This document shows positions 1-6,796 of a DNA stretch of 24,609 nt, piece by piece. The stretch spans positions 1 to 24,609 of the forward strand of contig CALMXN010000117.1 in the NCBI GenBank assembly GCA_937871145.1. The letters run 5' to 3'. The notes beneath the pieces are model-generated. The model was given only the letters and a program-made list of their open reading frames with translations, did no database searches and was not told the origin of the DNA. The DNA comes from an uncultured Clostridia bacterium (lineage in GTDB: Bacteria; Bacillota; Clostridia; Oscillospirales; Ruminococcaceae). Made by a program: the position numbers and the translations under genes. Within the stretch, counting starts at the first letter, position 1. Every line of letters starts with the position of its first letter.

Positions 1-16
1 TGTGGCTTTTATTTTT

Positions 17-45
17 TTGCAATTTTTTAACTTATATGATATTAT
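17..45 (+). promoter_or_regulatory. Sigma-A-type promoter for the first membrane-protein gene
   Basis: TTGCAA at 17-22 and TATTAT at 40-45 are separated by exactly 17 bases, which fits a vegetative (sigma-A) promoter. It lies about 30 bases before the start codon at 77, with the ribosome binding site GGGAGG at 63-68. Transcription would begin near 52. This is a pattern match only; A+T-rich DNA gives such matches by chance. Confidence 0.5.
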
Positions 46-76
46 GGTAAAAAATACTATATGGGAGGAAACTAAT

Positions 77-673
77 ATGAGGCAAAGCAGAACAAGCGCA
101 TATGTATTCTTCGCAATATGCGTACTGGCAAGATGGTTTATCAATGAAGTTTTTAATTACGTCTTTCCGTTGCTTATCTTCTATGCTTTTGGATTTATTG
201 TATTAGTTGTATTGCTAATATACTTTTTTGTTGATGGGATACGTAAGTTTAGAAAGTATAAGTTTAAAGCTATTACTCCATTTATAATCAGTCTTGCAAC
301 TTTTCTTTTTGTGACTGTTTTGCCTGTTCAGGAATATAGATTAAGGATAGAATACTATTGTTTTAAACCAGTCCGTGATAAAATAGTTGAAGAAATAAAA
401 GAATCTGACGTTACGTATATAGACAAAGAAGTAAAACTTCCATGGTACTTATCTTTTGTATCTGCGGATGGTAAAATAATAGTTGAAAAGCATGAAAGTG
501 GCATAACAGTTAGCTTCAAGTTTTTCAATGAGATAGTGACAAGCAGGAGCAGTAAGGTGGTATATTCATCTGAGGATATAGAAGAAAGAGAGTATCGAGC
601 CGAAGGAGAATATGGCAAAATAGAAAAGCTCGGGAGAAACTGGTATTACATACAAGAGCAAATATATGATTAA
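77..673 (+). CDS. Small membrane protein of unknown function
   Basis: I do not recognise this 198-residue protein. It has two or three membrane segments in its first 85 residues (roughly 8-20, 26-52 and 66-84), a basic loop (RKFRKYKFK) between the last two, and a soluble C-terminal region of about 110 residues rich in charged residues and beta-prone stretches. The likely topology is a membrane anchor carrying an extracellular or cytoplasmic domain. The reading frame is open further upstream, but the ATG at 77 is chosen because GGGAGG at 63-68 sits at the right distance and a good promoter ends at 45. It is a single gene, separated from spoIIP by 80 bases. No enzyme motif or cysteine cluster is visible. 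A link to sporulation through its neighbour is possible but unsupported. Confidence 0.75.
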   Translation: MRQSRTSAYVFFAICVLARWFINEVFNYVFPLLIFYAFGFIVLVVLLIYFFVDGIRKFRKYKFKAITPFIISLATFLFVTVLPVQEYRLRIEYYCFKPVRDKIVEEIKESDVTYIDKEVKLPWYLSFVSADGKIIVEKHESGITVSFKFFNEIVTSRSSKVVYSSEDIEEREYRAEGEYGKIEKLGRNWYYIQEQIYD

Positions 674-698
674 TATAGATTGTTATCCATCATAGTAT
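673..698 (+). promoter_or_regulatory. Possible sigma-E-type promoter for spoIIP
   Basis: ATA at 673-675 followed after about 15 bases by CATAGTAT at 691-698 resembles the mother-cell sigma-E pattern (ATA then cATAcaaT). In Bacillus subtilis spoIIP belongs to the sigma-E regulon, so such a promoter is expected here. The match is partial and the region is A+T-rich, so this is a weak call. Confidence 0.3.
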
Positions 699-753
699 TT
701 TCTAAGTATTTCCCGCATATATTTGAATATCAATTATGCGAGGAAGTGTTAAT

Positions 754-1932
754 ATGAAAAGTATAAGAAGACAACGCGCAAAGGTAATAAGTGTTATTAC
801 TGCAGTAATTGCTATACCTGCGGTTACTGTATATTTTGCGATGACGTCTGCTGCATTCAACAGGGTTACAAAGAAAGCAACATTATTCTGTGCTAACATA
901 AAAGTCGGTGAAGCTGACAAAAAAACTGAAGATAAAAATGTTGCTGTGAATAACAATATAAGTCTTGAGGTCAACGGTGAACAGTTCGTTTCTGAAGGCT
1001 CATTATGGAGTCTTGATATGGCACCGCAGGAGCAAGAAATAAAGGTTGCACCTGAGGAAGCAGCAAAGCCTCTCCCACAGACATCTTCAAGTGGTGGCGG
1101 AGCATTGCCGTATCCGACAAGTCAGGAAAAGCACAGTGGTCTGATAAAACAGCTTTCCTTCACAAAATACAGTAGTGCACAATACATAAATCTTGCGTCG
1201 GGAGGTCAGGTCAGAAACTGCACAAGCGTTGCAAATAATAAGCTTACTGCCGAAAGCAAGCTTTTGCCTGACTTTAAAATAGTATTGAACAGCGAGCCAC
1301 AGGTTCTCATAATGCATTCACACACAACAGAAAGCTATGAGCCATACACAAGGGATTTTTATGATGCAAGCTTTCATTCAAGGACTACCGACAATTCAAA
1401 AAATGTTGTAGCTGTCGGTGATAAGATAGAAGCAGAGCTGAAAGCCGCAGGTATTGGCGTTATCCACGACAAGACTGTACACGATTATCCTTCATACAAC
1501 GGATCATATCAGCGAAGTGAAATAACAGTAAGAAACATACTTAAAAAATATCCGTCAATTAAGGTTGTGCTTGATGTTCATCGTGATGCAATTCAGACAC
1601 AGGATGGTGTAAGAAGTGCACCTGTTGCTAAAATCAACGGCAAGCAGGCCGCACAGATTATGATTATTTCAGGCTGTGATGACGGTACGATGAATATGCC
1701 GAACTATATGAAGAATTTCAGGCTTTCATCACTTCTCCAGCAACAGCTTGAGGGGGATTATCCAGGTATCACAAGACCGGTATTGTTTGATTACAGAAAG
1801 TATAATCAGGATCTGACAACAGGTTCAATTCTTCTTGAAATGGGTTCCCACGGGAATTCACTTGACGAGGCTTTATATTCAGGTGAACTTATGGGTAAGG
1901 CATTAGCAAAATCATTGCTTAAATGCAAATAA
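754..1932 (+). CDS. spoIIP: Stage II sporulation protein P (cell-wall amidase of engulfment)
   Basis: SpoIIP is a peptidoglycan amidase/endopeptidase that works with SpoIID (and SpoIIM) to thin the septal wall and drive the engulfing membrane around the forespore. The 392-residue protein has a basic N-terminus, one membrane segment at about residues 12-30, a low-complexity linker up to about 120 (with a Ser-Gly run near 111-116), then the SpoIIP catalytic domain. Family signatures seen are HSHTTESY at 188-195, DVHRDA at 274-279 and LLEMGSHGN at 360-368, which hold the conserved His and Glu residues of the metal site. ATG 754 is preferred over the upstream in-frame codon at 736 because AGGAAG at 741-746 is well placed. 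A terminator follows directly. Its presence implies that the organism forms endospores, or descends from one that did. Confidence 0.95.
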   Translation: MKSIRRQRAKVISVITAVIAIPAVTVYFAMTSAAFNRVTKKATLFCANIKVGEADKKTEDKNVAVNNNISLEVNGEQFVSEGSLWSLDMAPQEQEIKVAPEEAAKPLPQTSSSGGGALPYPTSQEKHSGLIKQLSFTKYSSAQYINLASGGQVRNCTSVANNKLTAESKLLPDFKIVLNSEPQVLIMHSHTTESYEPYTRDFYDASFHSRTTDNSKNVVAVGDKIEAELKAAGIGVIHDKTVHDYPSYNGSYQRSEITVRNILKKYPSIKVVLDVHRDAIQTQDGVRSAPVAKINGKQAAQIMIISGCDDGTMNMPNYMKNFRLSSLLQQQLEGDYPGITRPVLFDYRKYNQDLTTGSILLEMGSHGNSLDEALYSGELMGKALAKSLLKCK

Positions 1933-1939
1933 TAAAACA

Positions 1940-1980
1940 AACCGCAGTACTATTATAAATGTACTGCGGTTATTTGTTCT
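1940..1980. terminator. Bidirectional Rho-independent terminator between convergent genes
   Basis: A perfect 11-base stem (1940-1950 with 1961-1971, core CCGCAGTAC/GTACTGCGG) encloses a 10-base loop. A T-rich stretch follows on the plus strand (TTATTTGTTCTT), and on the minus strand the flank reads TTGTTTTATT. It therefore serves spoIIP and the converging minus-strand gene, whose TAA stop overlaps the stem at 1970-1972. Confidence 0.9.
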
Positions 1981-2686
1981 TGAAAATTTCTGTCCTCAGG
2001 CGTCTTTCACGTCTGACAGGAGCTTTTGCGAGGCGAAGCATCTGTTCGTGATATTTCCTTCTGTTTTCAAGACGCGCCTTTTCAAATGAACAAGCATGTC
2101 GTATCATTTTCACTACCCTTGACGGATTATTATAAACATCGTGAATATCAATTTTTTCAAGCTCAGCGGTTGAGTTATAATTATACCACCATACATCAAA
2201 CCTGACATTGCCCTTTTCGTCTGTTGTATAGTGGAGTCTTTCTGCTTTATCGTTAATCATCCGGATTTTGCCTGTAATAATAATTTTTCGCTTCTTGAGG
2301 GTTATTGATTTAAGTTCAGATAATTTAATAATGTAGAGATTTTTGTAATATATTTTTTTAAAACGGTTAATCACTGTTTCTTTGTGACAGCTTATTATTA
2401 AGTAATTTGATAAAATATCAATAAAGGTATTTTTCTTATGCGCTTTGATAAGGCTGTGGCAGAGAAGAAAAACTGATAAGCAATAGAGAAATGTTGCACA
2501 GCAACCCACAATTAAACAAATCTTAAGAATTTTTGGCGGGAAGTCATTGCTCAGGTATTTTCTGTTGATTAAAGCCATGAGAACCACAACTAAATTAAAC
2601 TGTAAAAAAGGAATAAGTCCACCCAGAAAACGCAATCGGTATTTTTTCCGGAGTTTTTTAATATCCGGAATAATAAACTTATTCAT
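1970..2686 (-). CDS. Two-TM membrane protein of unknown function
   Basis: I do not recognise this 238-residue protein. After a basic N-terminus it has two membrane segments (about residues 19-40 and 53-80). A cytoplasmic-looking domain follows with alternating beta-prone stretches (ITLKKRKIIITGKIRMI), loosely like the membrane-anchored beta-domain architecture of YcxB-type proteins, and then a very basic helical tail (about 195-238). The start has a good ribosome binding site (AAAGGATAT) that overlaps the stop of the upstream gene, only 10 bases away, so the two are co-transcribed and probably translationally linked. It ends in the shared terminator with spoIIP. Function is unknown; the basic tail could bind nucleic acid or acidic lipid, which is speculation. 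Confidence 0.75.
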   Translation of the reverse strand: MNKFIIPDIKKLRKKYRLRFLGGLIPFLQFNLVVVLMALINRKYLSNDFPPKILKICLIVGCCATFLYCLSVFLLCHSLIKAHKKNTFIDILSNYLIISCHKETVINRFKKIYYKNLYIIKLSELKSITLKKRKIIITGKIRMINDKAERLHYTTDEKGNVRFDVWWYNYNSTAELEKIDIHDVYNNPSRVVKMIRHACSFEKARLENRRKYHEQMLRLAKAPVRRERRLRTEIFKNK

Positions 2687-2696
2687 AGTATATCCT

Positions 2697-3233
2697 TTAT
2701 AAAGTAATCTGAGAAATATTGCTGTATGTATATTGCTTCATATCACCCGAATAAAGTAATGTAGCGTTTTTCAGATATCTGAAATCATCGGGAGTTATCA
2801 GTGAAATATCCTTATTGAATTTTGCTATTCCCGAATAGGTCAGCATATATGCCACGAACTGTGAGCATACAAATCTTGTACGTCTTTTTAAAGGTATACC
2901 AAGCGGCACAGTCAGAAGTCCAAGCAGGTTATAGGAATATAACTGTGTCTTTGTTTTGAAGTGGGTAATAAGATCGTTGTATCTTTTAAGCTGACTATCG
3001 GTTACTTCAAAGCTGTATATTTCACATGGTATTGATGAAAACAGCCCATATACACCTGTATGTATACTTTCATTCTTAAAACCAGCCGGCAAAGGACGGT
3101 ACTTGTTGAAACGGGAAAAACTGAACATTTCACTTAGTTCTTTATCCGTCGTTATGGAAACATGGTTAAAAGGTGTTCTCGTGAAGGCTTTAATTGTCTT
3201 TGACACCATGGTGCCGGTCTGTGTCAGAACCAC
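2697..3233 (-). CDS. YiiX/YebB-like permuted NlpC/P60 family protein
   Basis: Papain-like fold proteins of the permuted NlpC/P60 group (YiiX/YaeF type) are thought to be amidases, acyltransferases or lipid hydrolases using a Cys-His pair. Here the His is in FNHVSI (H24 counted from the GTG at 3233) and the Cys in RFVCSQFVAYML (C123), the usual order for the permuted branch. No signal peptide or membrane segment is seen. The minimal start is GTG 3233, but that codon has no ribosome binding site, and the residues encoded just upstream (KQYIYV before VLTQTGT) look like the normal family N-terminus. AGGAG at 3267-3271 suggests a start at ATA 3260 or ATT 3263, giving about 187 residues; an in-frame stop lies at 3291-3293. 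It heads a two-gene unit with the membrane protein at 1970-2686. Substrate is unknown. Confidence 0.8.
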   Translation of the reverse strand: MVLTQTGTMVSKTIKAFTRTPFNHVSITTDKELSEMFSFSRFNKYRPLPAGFKNESIHTGVYGLFSSIPCEIYSFEVTDSQLKRYNDLITHFKTKTQLYSYNLLGLLTVPLGIPLKRRTRFVCSQFVAYMLTYSGIAKFNKDISLITPDDFRYLKNATLLYSGDMKQYTYSNISQITL

Positions 3234-3289
3234 ATATATGTATTGTTTATTATTTGATATAATAATCTCCTGAAATAATTTATATGTAT

Positions 3290-3318
3290 ATTATATAACA
3301 AAATTTAAACATTGTATA
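3290..3318 (-). promoter_or_regulatory. Possible sigma-A promoter for the YiiX-like operon
   Basis: On the minus strand TATACA (3318-3313) and TATAAT (3295-3290) are 17 bases apart. Transcription would start near 3283, leaving about 12 bases before the AGGAG at 3271-3267. The -10 is perfect and the -35 matches the consensus at four of six positions. The short leader supports a start codon right after that AGGAG rather than at 3233. Confidence 0.45.
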
Positions 3319-3397
3319 GTACTGGTGAATTATTGTTTTTTATTGCACAAAAAAGCACACTTACATTTATGAAAAATAACAATCATTCTATAAGATA

Positions 3398-3426
3398 TTG
3401 CAAAAAAATCATATATAAGATATAAT
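3398..3426 (+). promoter_or_regulatory. Sigma-A-type promoter for the PilZ-parA-comFB operon
   Basis: TTGCAA at 3398-3403 and TATAAT at 3421-3426 are separated by 17 bases. It lies about 65 bases before the PilZ-protein start. It is the only strong candidate I see in the 257-base divergent intergenic region 3234-3490, which is otherwise A+T-rich and without clear structure. Confidence 0.6.
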
Positions 3427-3490
3427 TAAAAATATGATAGAATTACTGTATTTTGTAGTTAAAAGATAAAAACAGGAGTTGACACCACAA

Positions 3491-4150
3491 ATGATTGATA
3501 AAAGAAAAATTATTAAAGTTGATGTCTATTCTTTTAAGAATGGGTTGATAGTTTCATCGGAAACTTTCAATGTCATGCCTGTTGACCATAAGGATGAACT
3601 GTTCAGCGTAATGATAAAAAGCGCTAATATACCTGAAATCCCAAAGAACACGCCGGTTGAGGTTGTATTCTATTATATAAACGGCGACAGAGTAAAATAC
3701 AATACAAAAATTGATGTATGCACAGAATTCCAGCTTAATGTCACTGTCGGAACAGCAAGCACAGTTCTTGAGGAAAGAAGACGTTTTTATAAGCTTGCAA
3801 CCGATCTTGATGCAAGCATATCAATCATGACAAGGGGCGAAGAAGACACAGTTTTTGACACCCCTGTTTCTGCTAAAATTAAGAACATCAACATTGGCGG
3901 GGTTTTCCTTGAATGTGCTTATGACTTCAGAGCAGGCGACATAATTGTTCTGAGTTTCAATGCCTTTGGAACAGAGCTTGATCTTTCGTCAAAGATATTA
4001 CGGATTCAGAAAACTGATAACAAGGTTGAAGGCTATGGATGTCAGTTTATAAAACTTAAAAACCGTGAAGAGGAAATTCTTGCAAGATATATAAATAACG
4101 TTCAACGTGAATCACTTGATATAATAAAAAACATACTAAACACAAGATAA
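3491..4150 (+). CDS. PilZ-domain protein, YcgR-like (possible cyclic-di-GMP effector)
   Basis: PilZ domains bind cyclic-di-GMP; YcgR-type proteins (N-terminal YcgR-like domain plus PilZ) brake flagellar motors. In this 219-residue protein residues 1-92 form a beta-rich N-terminal half and about 94-200 the PilZ half. The usual RRxxxR motif appears as RRRFYK at 96-101 (last Arg replaced by Lys), and the (D/N)xSxxG motif as NINIGG at 132-137 (Ser replaced by Asn), so both binding motifs are altered conservatively. The domain closes with GCQFIKL near 185. ATG 3491 is chosen because AGGAG at 3474-3478 would overlap the TTG at 3479. It is the first gene of an operon with parA and a ComFB-like gene, followed by the flagellar operon, which suggests a role in motility or surface behaviour. 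Nucleotide binding is not proven. Confidence 0.8.
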   Translation: MIDKRKIIKVDVYSFKNGLIVSSETFNVMPVDHKDELFSVMIKSANIPEIPKNTPVEVVFYYINGDRVKYNTKIDVCTEFQLNVTVGTASTVLEERRRFYKLATDLDASISIMTRGEEDTVFDTPVSAKIKNINIGGVFLECAYDFRAGDIIVLSFNAFGTELDLSSKILRIQKTDNKVEGYGCQFIKLKNREEEILARYINNVQRESLDIIKNILNTR

Positions 4151-4176
4151 CTTACTATTAAAAATACGGAGGAAAT

Positions 4177-4938
4177 ATGGCAAAAGTAATCACCTTTACT
4201 AATCAGAAGGGTGGCGTAGGAAAAACAACTACAGCTGCTGCTTTTTGTGGGGCTTTTGTTGCAAAGGGGAAAAAGGTCTTGGCAATCGATCTGGACCCGC
4301 AGGGTAATTTGTCATTCAGCCTTGGTGCCGACGACGATGAATATACTATACATGACGTTCTGTTGGGGAAGGTGTCTATACATGAGGCCATACAGACAAC
4401 AAACAACTGTGATGTCATACCTTCAAACATTCTTCTCAGCGGGCTTGAGCTTGAACTTTCTTCAGTCGGAAGAGAATATCTCCTGAAGGAAAAGCTTGCG
4501 CCGATAATGAAGTTTTATGACTATATAGTAATAGACACACCACCTGCATTGAGTATTCTTACTATTAATTCTTATATTGCCTGCAATGATCTGATTATCC
4601 CGATGACTCCTGAAATTTTAAGTCTTCAGGGAATTGCACAGCTTAAGGATACAATCATTGCGGTAAAAAAATATTACAACAAGTCGCTTAACTTAAGAGG
4701 CATACTTCTTACAAAATATAATGAGAGAATACTTCTTACAAAAGAAGTTGAAGAGCTTGCATCAATTGTTGCAGGTCAGCTTGGCAGTTCTGTTCTTAAA
4801 ACAAAAATTTCTGTCAGCGTAGCAGTGGCAGAAGCACCTGCTCATAAAATGTCTATTGTAAGATACGCTCCGCGTGTTAAAGCGAGCAGGGATTATGTCA
4901 GGGTAGTGGACGAGCTTTATGGGGAGGAATTAAGGTGA
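4177..4938 (+). CDS. parA: ParA/Soj-family ATPase (orphan, no adjacent ParB)
   Basis: ParA-type P-loop ATPases dimerise on ATP and position cargo such as chromosomes, plasmids, chemoreceptor arrays or flagella. The 253-residue protein has the deviant Walker A motif KGGVGKTT at 11-18, the DLDPQG motif at 38-43 and Walker B VIDTPP at 118-123, so the ATPase core looks intact. Its length is usual for Soj/ParA, and it has no extra N-terminal HTH domain of the plasmid type. The ribosome binding site ACGGAGGA lies at 4166-4173. There is no ParB gene or visible parS-like repeat next to it; instead it sits between a PilZ gene and a ComFB-like gene, overlapping the latter by four bases. The context suggests positioning of a motility or surface structure rather than plasmid partition, but chromosomal Soj cannot be excluded. 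Confidence 0.92.
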   Translation: MAKVITFTNQKGGVGKTTTAAAFCGAFVAKGKKVLAIDLDPQGNLSFSLGADDDEYTIHDVLLGKVSIHEAIQTTNNCDVIPSNILLSGLELELSSVGREYLLKEKLAPIMKFYDYIVIDTPPALSILTINSYIACNDLIIPMTPEILSLQGIAQLKDTIIAVKKYYNKSLNLRGILLTKYNERILLTKEVEELASIVAGQLGSSVLKTKISVSVAVAEAPAHKMSIVRYAPRVKASRDYVRVVDELYGEELR

Positions 4939-5372
4939 ACAAGAAGACCAATAAGACAGCTCATGTTCTCAAACTGCTTACCAATTCAGATGCAACAATA
5001 AAAGAAAATCCTATTCTTAATGAAGAATTCAAGGATGAAATGATATTAAACAGACACACACACAAGGGTGAAGAATTTGACGAAGCTCCGGAAAATATTA
5101 TTCTTCCGAAAACAGTGGGAATAAATATAATTTCAGATCTGATTGAGGAAAACCTTGTAACAGTCCTTGAAAGATTCAGGTGCTGTACTTGCGAGAAGTG
5201 CAAGAAATATATTTCTATTGAGGCACTTAATCAGCTTCAGCCAAAGTATGTCTCTGCTGAAGATGTTAGCGAAAAAGAAATTTTAAACCTTAAGGAAAAG
5301 TATAAAACGAGCGTTGTAACAGTTCTTTTAAAGATTGCTTTACAAATTAAAAGCAATCCTATTCACAAATAA
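4935..5372 (+). CDS. ComFB-like protein (late competence family)
   Basis: The second half of this 145-residue protein matches the ComFB family pattern: a helix near 63-81 (IISDLIEENLVTVLERF), a cysteine cluster at C83, C84, C86 and C89 (CCTCEKCK), then EALNQLQPKYV at 96-106. The first 60 residues are polar and look disordered. ComFB is encoded in the Bacillus comF operon without an essential role in DNA uptake. From memory, ComFB-domain proteins of cyanobacteria and Bacillus have recently been described as cyclic-dinucleotide receptors; I have not checked this. The GTG start overlaps the parA stop by four bases, and the ribosome binding site GGGGAGG is at 4921-4927, so the two are translationally coupled. 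A strong terminator follows. A ParB role was considered, but there is no helix-turn-helix or ParB box. Confidence 0.72.
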   Translation: MNKKTNKTAHVLKLLTNSDATIKENPILNEEFKDEMILNRHTHKGEEFDEAPENIILPKTVGINIISDLIEENLVTVLERFRCCTCEKCKKYISIEALNQLQPKYVSAEDVSEKEILNLKEKYKTSVVTVLLKIALQIKSNPIHK

Positions 5373-5378
5373 TTCACA

Positions 5379-5418
5379 ACCCGACATTAATTAGTGGTGT
5401 CGGGTATTATTTTTGTCT
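5379..5418 (+). terminator. Rho-independent terminator of the PilZ-parA-comFB operon
   Basis: An 8-base stem (5379-5386 ACCCGACA with 5398-5405 TGTCGGGT) with an 11-base loop is followed by ATTATTTTTGTCTT. It begins six bases after the ComFB-like stop codon and separates this operon from the flagellar operon. Confidence 0.88.
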
Positions 5419-5497
5419 TATCTTACAAAAAATGCAACACATTTAACAAATAATCGATACAAAAATCAGGAAATTTTAGCAAATAGCAAAAAAAGTA

Positions 5498-5526
5498 TTG
5501 AAATTCCCTGTCGGATAAAGTATAAT
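5498..5526 (+). promoter_or_regulatory. Sigma-A-type promoter of the flagellar operon
   Basis: TTGAAA at 5498-5503 and TATAAT at 5521-5526 are separated by 17 bases, close to consensus. Transcription would start near 5533, giving a leader of about 80 bases before flgB that contains a small palindrome (TTATC-TGAT-GATAA, about 5550-5563). I see no sigma-D/sigma-28 pattern (TAAA then GCCGATAA) in 5373-5613. This resembles the vegetative promoter of the B. subtilis fla/che operon. Confidence 0.7.
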
Positions 5527-5613
5527 TGTAATAAATATAATAAGCAAATTATCTGATGATAAATAATTCACACTTTTTTAATAAAATATACGGATTTGAG
5601 AAAGGATGATAGC

Positions 5614-5985
5614 ATGGCTTTGTTAAATAATTCGTCATTCCGTTTACTTCAGCAGGGGCTTGATGCGGTTTGGCTCAAGCAGAAAGTAATCAACCAGAAT
5701 ATCGCAAATTCTGACACACCTGGATATAAAGCAAAAAGTGTTCAGTTCTCCACTTTACTAAAAGATAAATGCAAATACCATCAGTACCATAATCAGGATG
5801 ACGGGGATATGAACCTCAAAACAACAATAACAGAAGAAAAAGGAACCAACCAGCTTCTTGACGGCAACAATGTTGACGTTGAAAAGGAAATGATGGACCT
5901 TGCCGATGCACAGTATCAGTATGATGTTCTTTCGGGGAAAATCACAAATGAATTTTCAATGCTAAGAACAGCTATCACAAGATAA
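5614..5985 (+). CDS. flgB: Flagellar proximal rod protein FlgB
   Basis: FlgB is a rod subunit secreted by the flagellar export system; it sits next to FliE at the base of the axial structure. The 123-residue protein has the family N-terminal helix and the rod motif NQNIANSDTPGYK at about residues 27-39. Its C-terminal helix (MMDLADAQYQYDVLSGKITNEFSMLRTAI) packs against the first in the assembled rod. ATG 5614 is chosen over the in-frame TTG at 5596 because AAAGGATG at 5601-5608 is correctly spaced. It is the first gene of the operon, and flgC follows after 13 bases. FlgB has no cleavable signal peptide, as expected for a type III substrate. Confidence 0.96.
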   Translation: MALLNNSSFRLLQQGLDAVWLKQKVINQNIANSDTPGYKAKSVQFSTLLKDKCKYHQYHNQDDGDMNLKTTITEEKGTNQLLDGNNVDVEKEMMDLADAQYQYDVLSGKITNEFSMLRTAITR

Positions 5986-5998
5986 CGGAGGAATTTGA

Positions 5999-6427
5999 AT
6001 GTCTTTTTTAAATTCACTTGATATAGGAAGAAATGCACTATCAGCCCAGCGTCTCAGAATGGACGTCATTACACAGAACATAGCAAATGCAGAGACAACA
6101 AGGACTTCAGACGGTGGACCTTACAGGCGTCAGATGGTTGTTTTTGAGGAACGCAAAAGCTTCAAAAGTATTCTTGGGGAGAAAAGAAAAGAAAATTACG
6201 AGGGCGTAAATGTAGCAGCCGTTGTAAAAGACGATGCACCGTTTACTCCAGTATATGATCCGACAAACCCGGATGCTAATGAGGACGGCTATGTAATGAT
6301 GCCGAATGTTGACAAGACAAAGGAACAGCTTGACTTAATGGCAGCGACACGTTCATATGAAGCTAATATTACTGCTATCAATGCAGTAAAAGCAATGGCT
6401 TCAAGAGCACTCCAGATAGGAAAATAA
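5999..6427 (+). CDS. flgC: Flagellar proximal rod protein FlgC
   Basis: FlgC is the second proximal rod subunit. The 142-residue protein shows the N-terminal rod/hook signature (LSAQRLRMDVITQNIANAETT at about 15-35, with the NIANAET form typical of FlgC). Its C-terminal part has the conserved YVMMPNVDKTKEQLDLMAATRSYEANITAINAVKAM pattern, seen in nearly all FlgC proteins. The ribosome binding site CGGAGGA lies just after the flgB stop. The length is normal and nothing is odd about the sequence. Position between flgB and fliE is canonical. Confidence 0.97.
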   Translation: MSFLNSLDIGRNALSAQRLRMDVITQNIANAETTRTSDGGPYRRQMVVFEERKSFKSILGEKRKENYEGVNVAAVVKDDAPFTPVYDPTNPDANEDGYVMMPNVDKTKEQLDLMAATRSYEANITAINAVKAMASRALQIGK

Positions 6428-6453
6428 CATACGTTTAAAATAAGGAGAAATAT

Positions 6454-6756
6454 ATGTACATAGTACCAATGAGCGGAATTACTCCGTTAGAGACACCTTC
6501 ACAGGTTGGGTCAACACCAAAATCAAATTCATCCGAAGGTTCTTTTGCTGATGTATTCAAAGATGCTTTGAAAAATGCACAGGATACACAGAAGGTCTGC
6601 GAAGATGATAATATTAAGGTTGCACTTGGTGAAATTGATGATCTCCATACGGTTCAGATTAATATGCAGAAGGCAGCGCTTGCACTTGAAACCTTTGTTT
6701 CAATGAAGAACACAGCAGTAGACGCCTATAATGAAATTATGAGAATGAGCGTCTAA
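6454..6756 (+). CDS. fliE: Flagellar hook-basal body complex protein FliE
   Basis: FliE joins the MS ring and export gate to the rod and is the first substrate exported. The 100-residue protein has the expected shape: a disordered N-terminal third (SSEGSFADVFKDAL) and two C-terminal helices with the conserved DLHTVQINMQKAALALETFVSMKNTAVDAYNEIMRM region. The ribosome binding site AAGGAG is about 10 bases before the ATG. It lies between flgC and fliF in canonical order and is of normal length. Confidence 0.96.
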   Translation: MYIVPMSGITPLETPSQVGSTPKSNSSEGSFADVFKDALKNAQDTQKVCEDDNIKVALGEIDDLHTVQINMQKAALALETFVSMKNTAVDAYNEIMRMSV

Positions 6757-6796
6757 TTCAGTATTAATTTGAAAATAAGCAGGAGGTTTAGGCTTG

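Noticed and set aside
4203..4486. Alternative frames on both strands inside parA
   Set aside because: They overlap a well-supported gene with intact Walker motifs and show no family features or ribosome binding sites.
4935..5372. ParB partner for the ParA protein
   Set aside because: No helix-turn-helix or ParB boxes are present; the cysteine cluster and EALNQLQPKYV pattern match ComFB instead.
5373..5613. A cyclic-di-GMP riboswitch or sigma-D promoter before flgB
   Set aside because: I found neither the conserved riboswitch core nor a TAAA-N15-GCCGATAA pattern; the sigma-A-type promoter and the upstream terminator account for the region.
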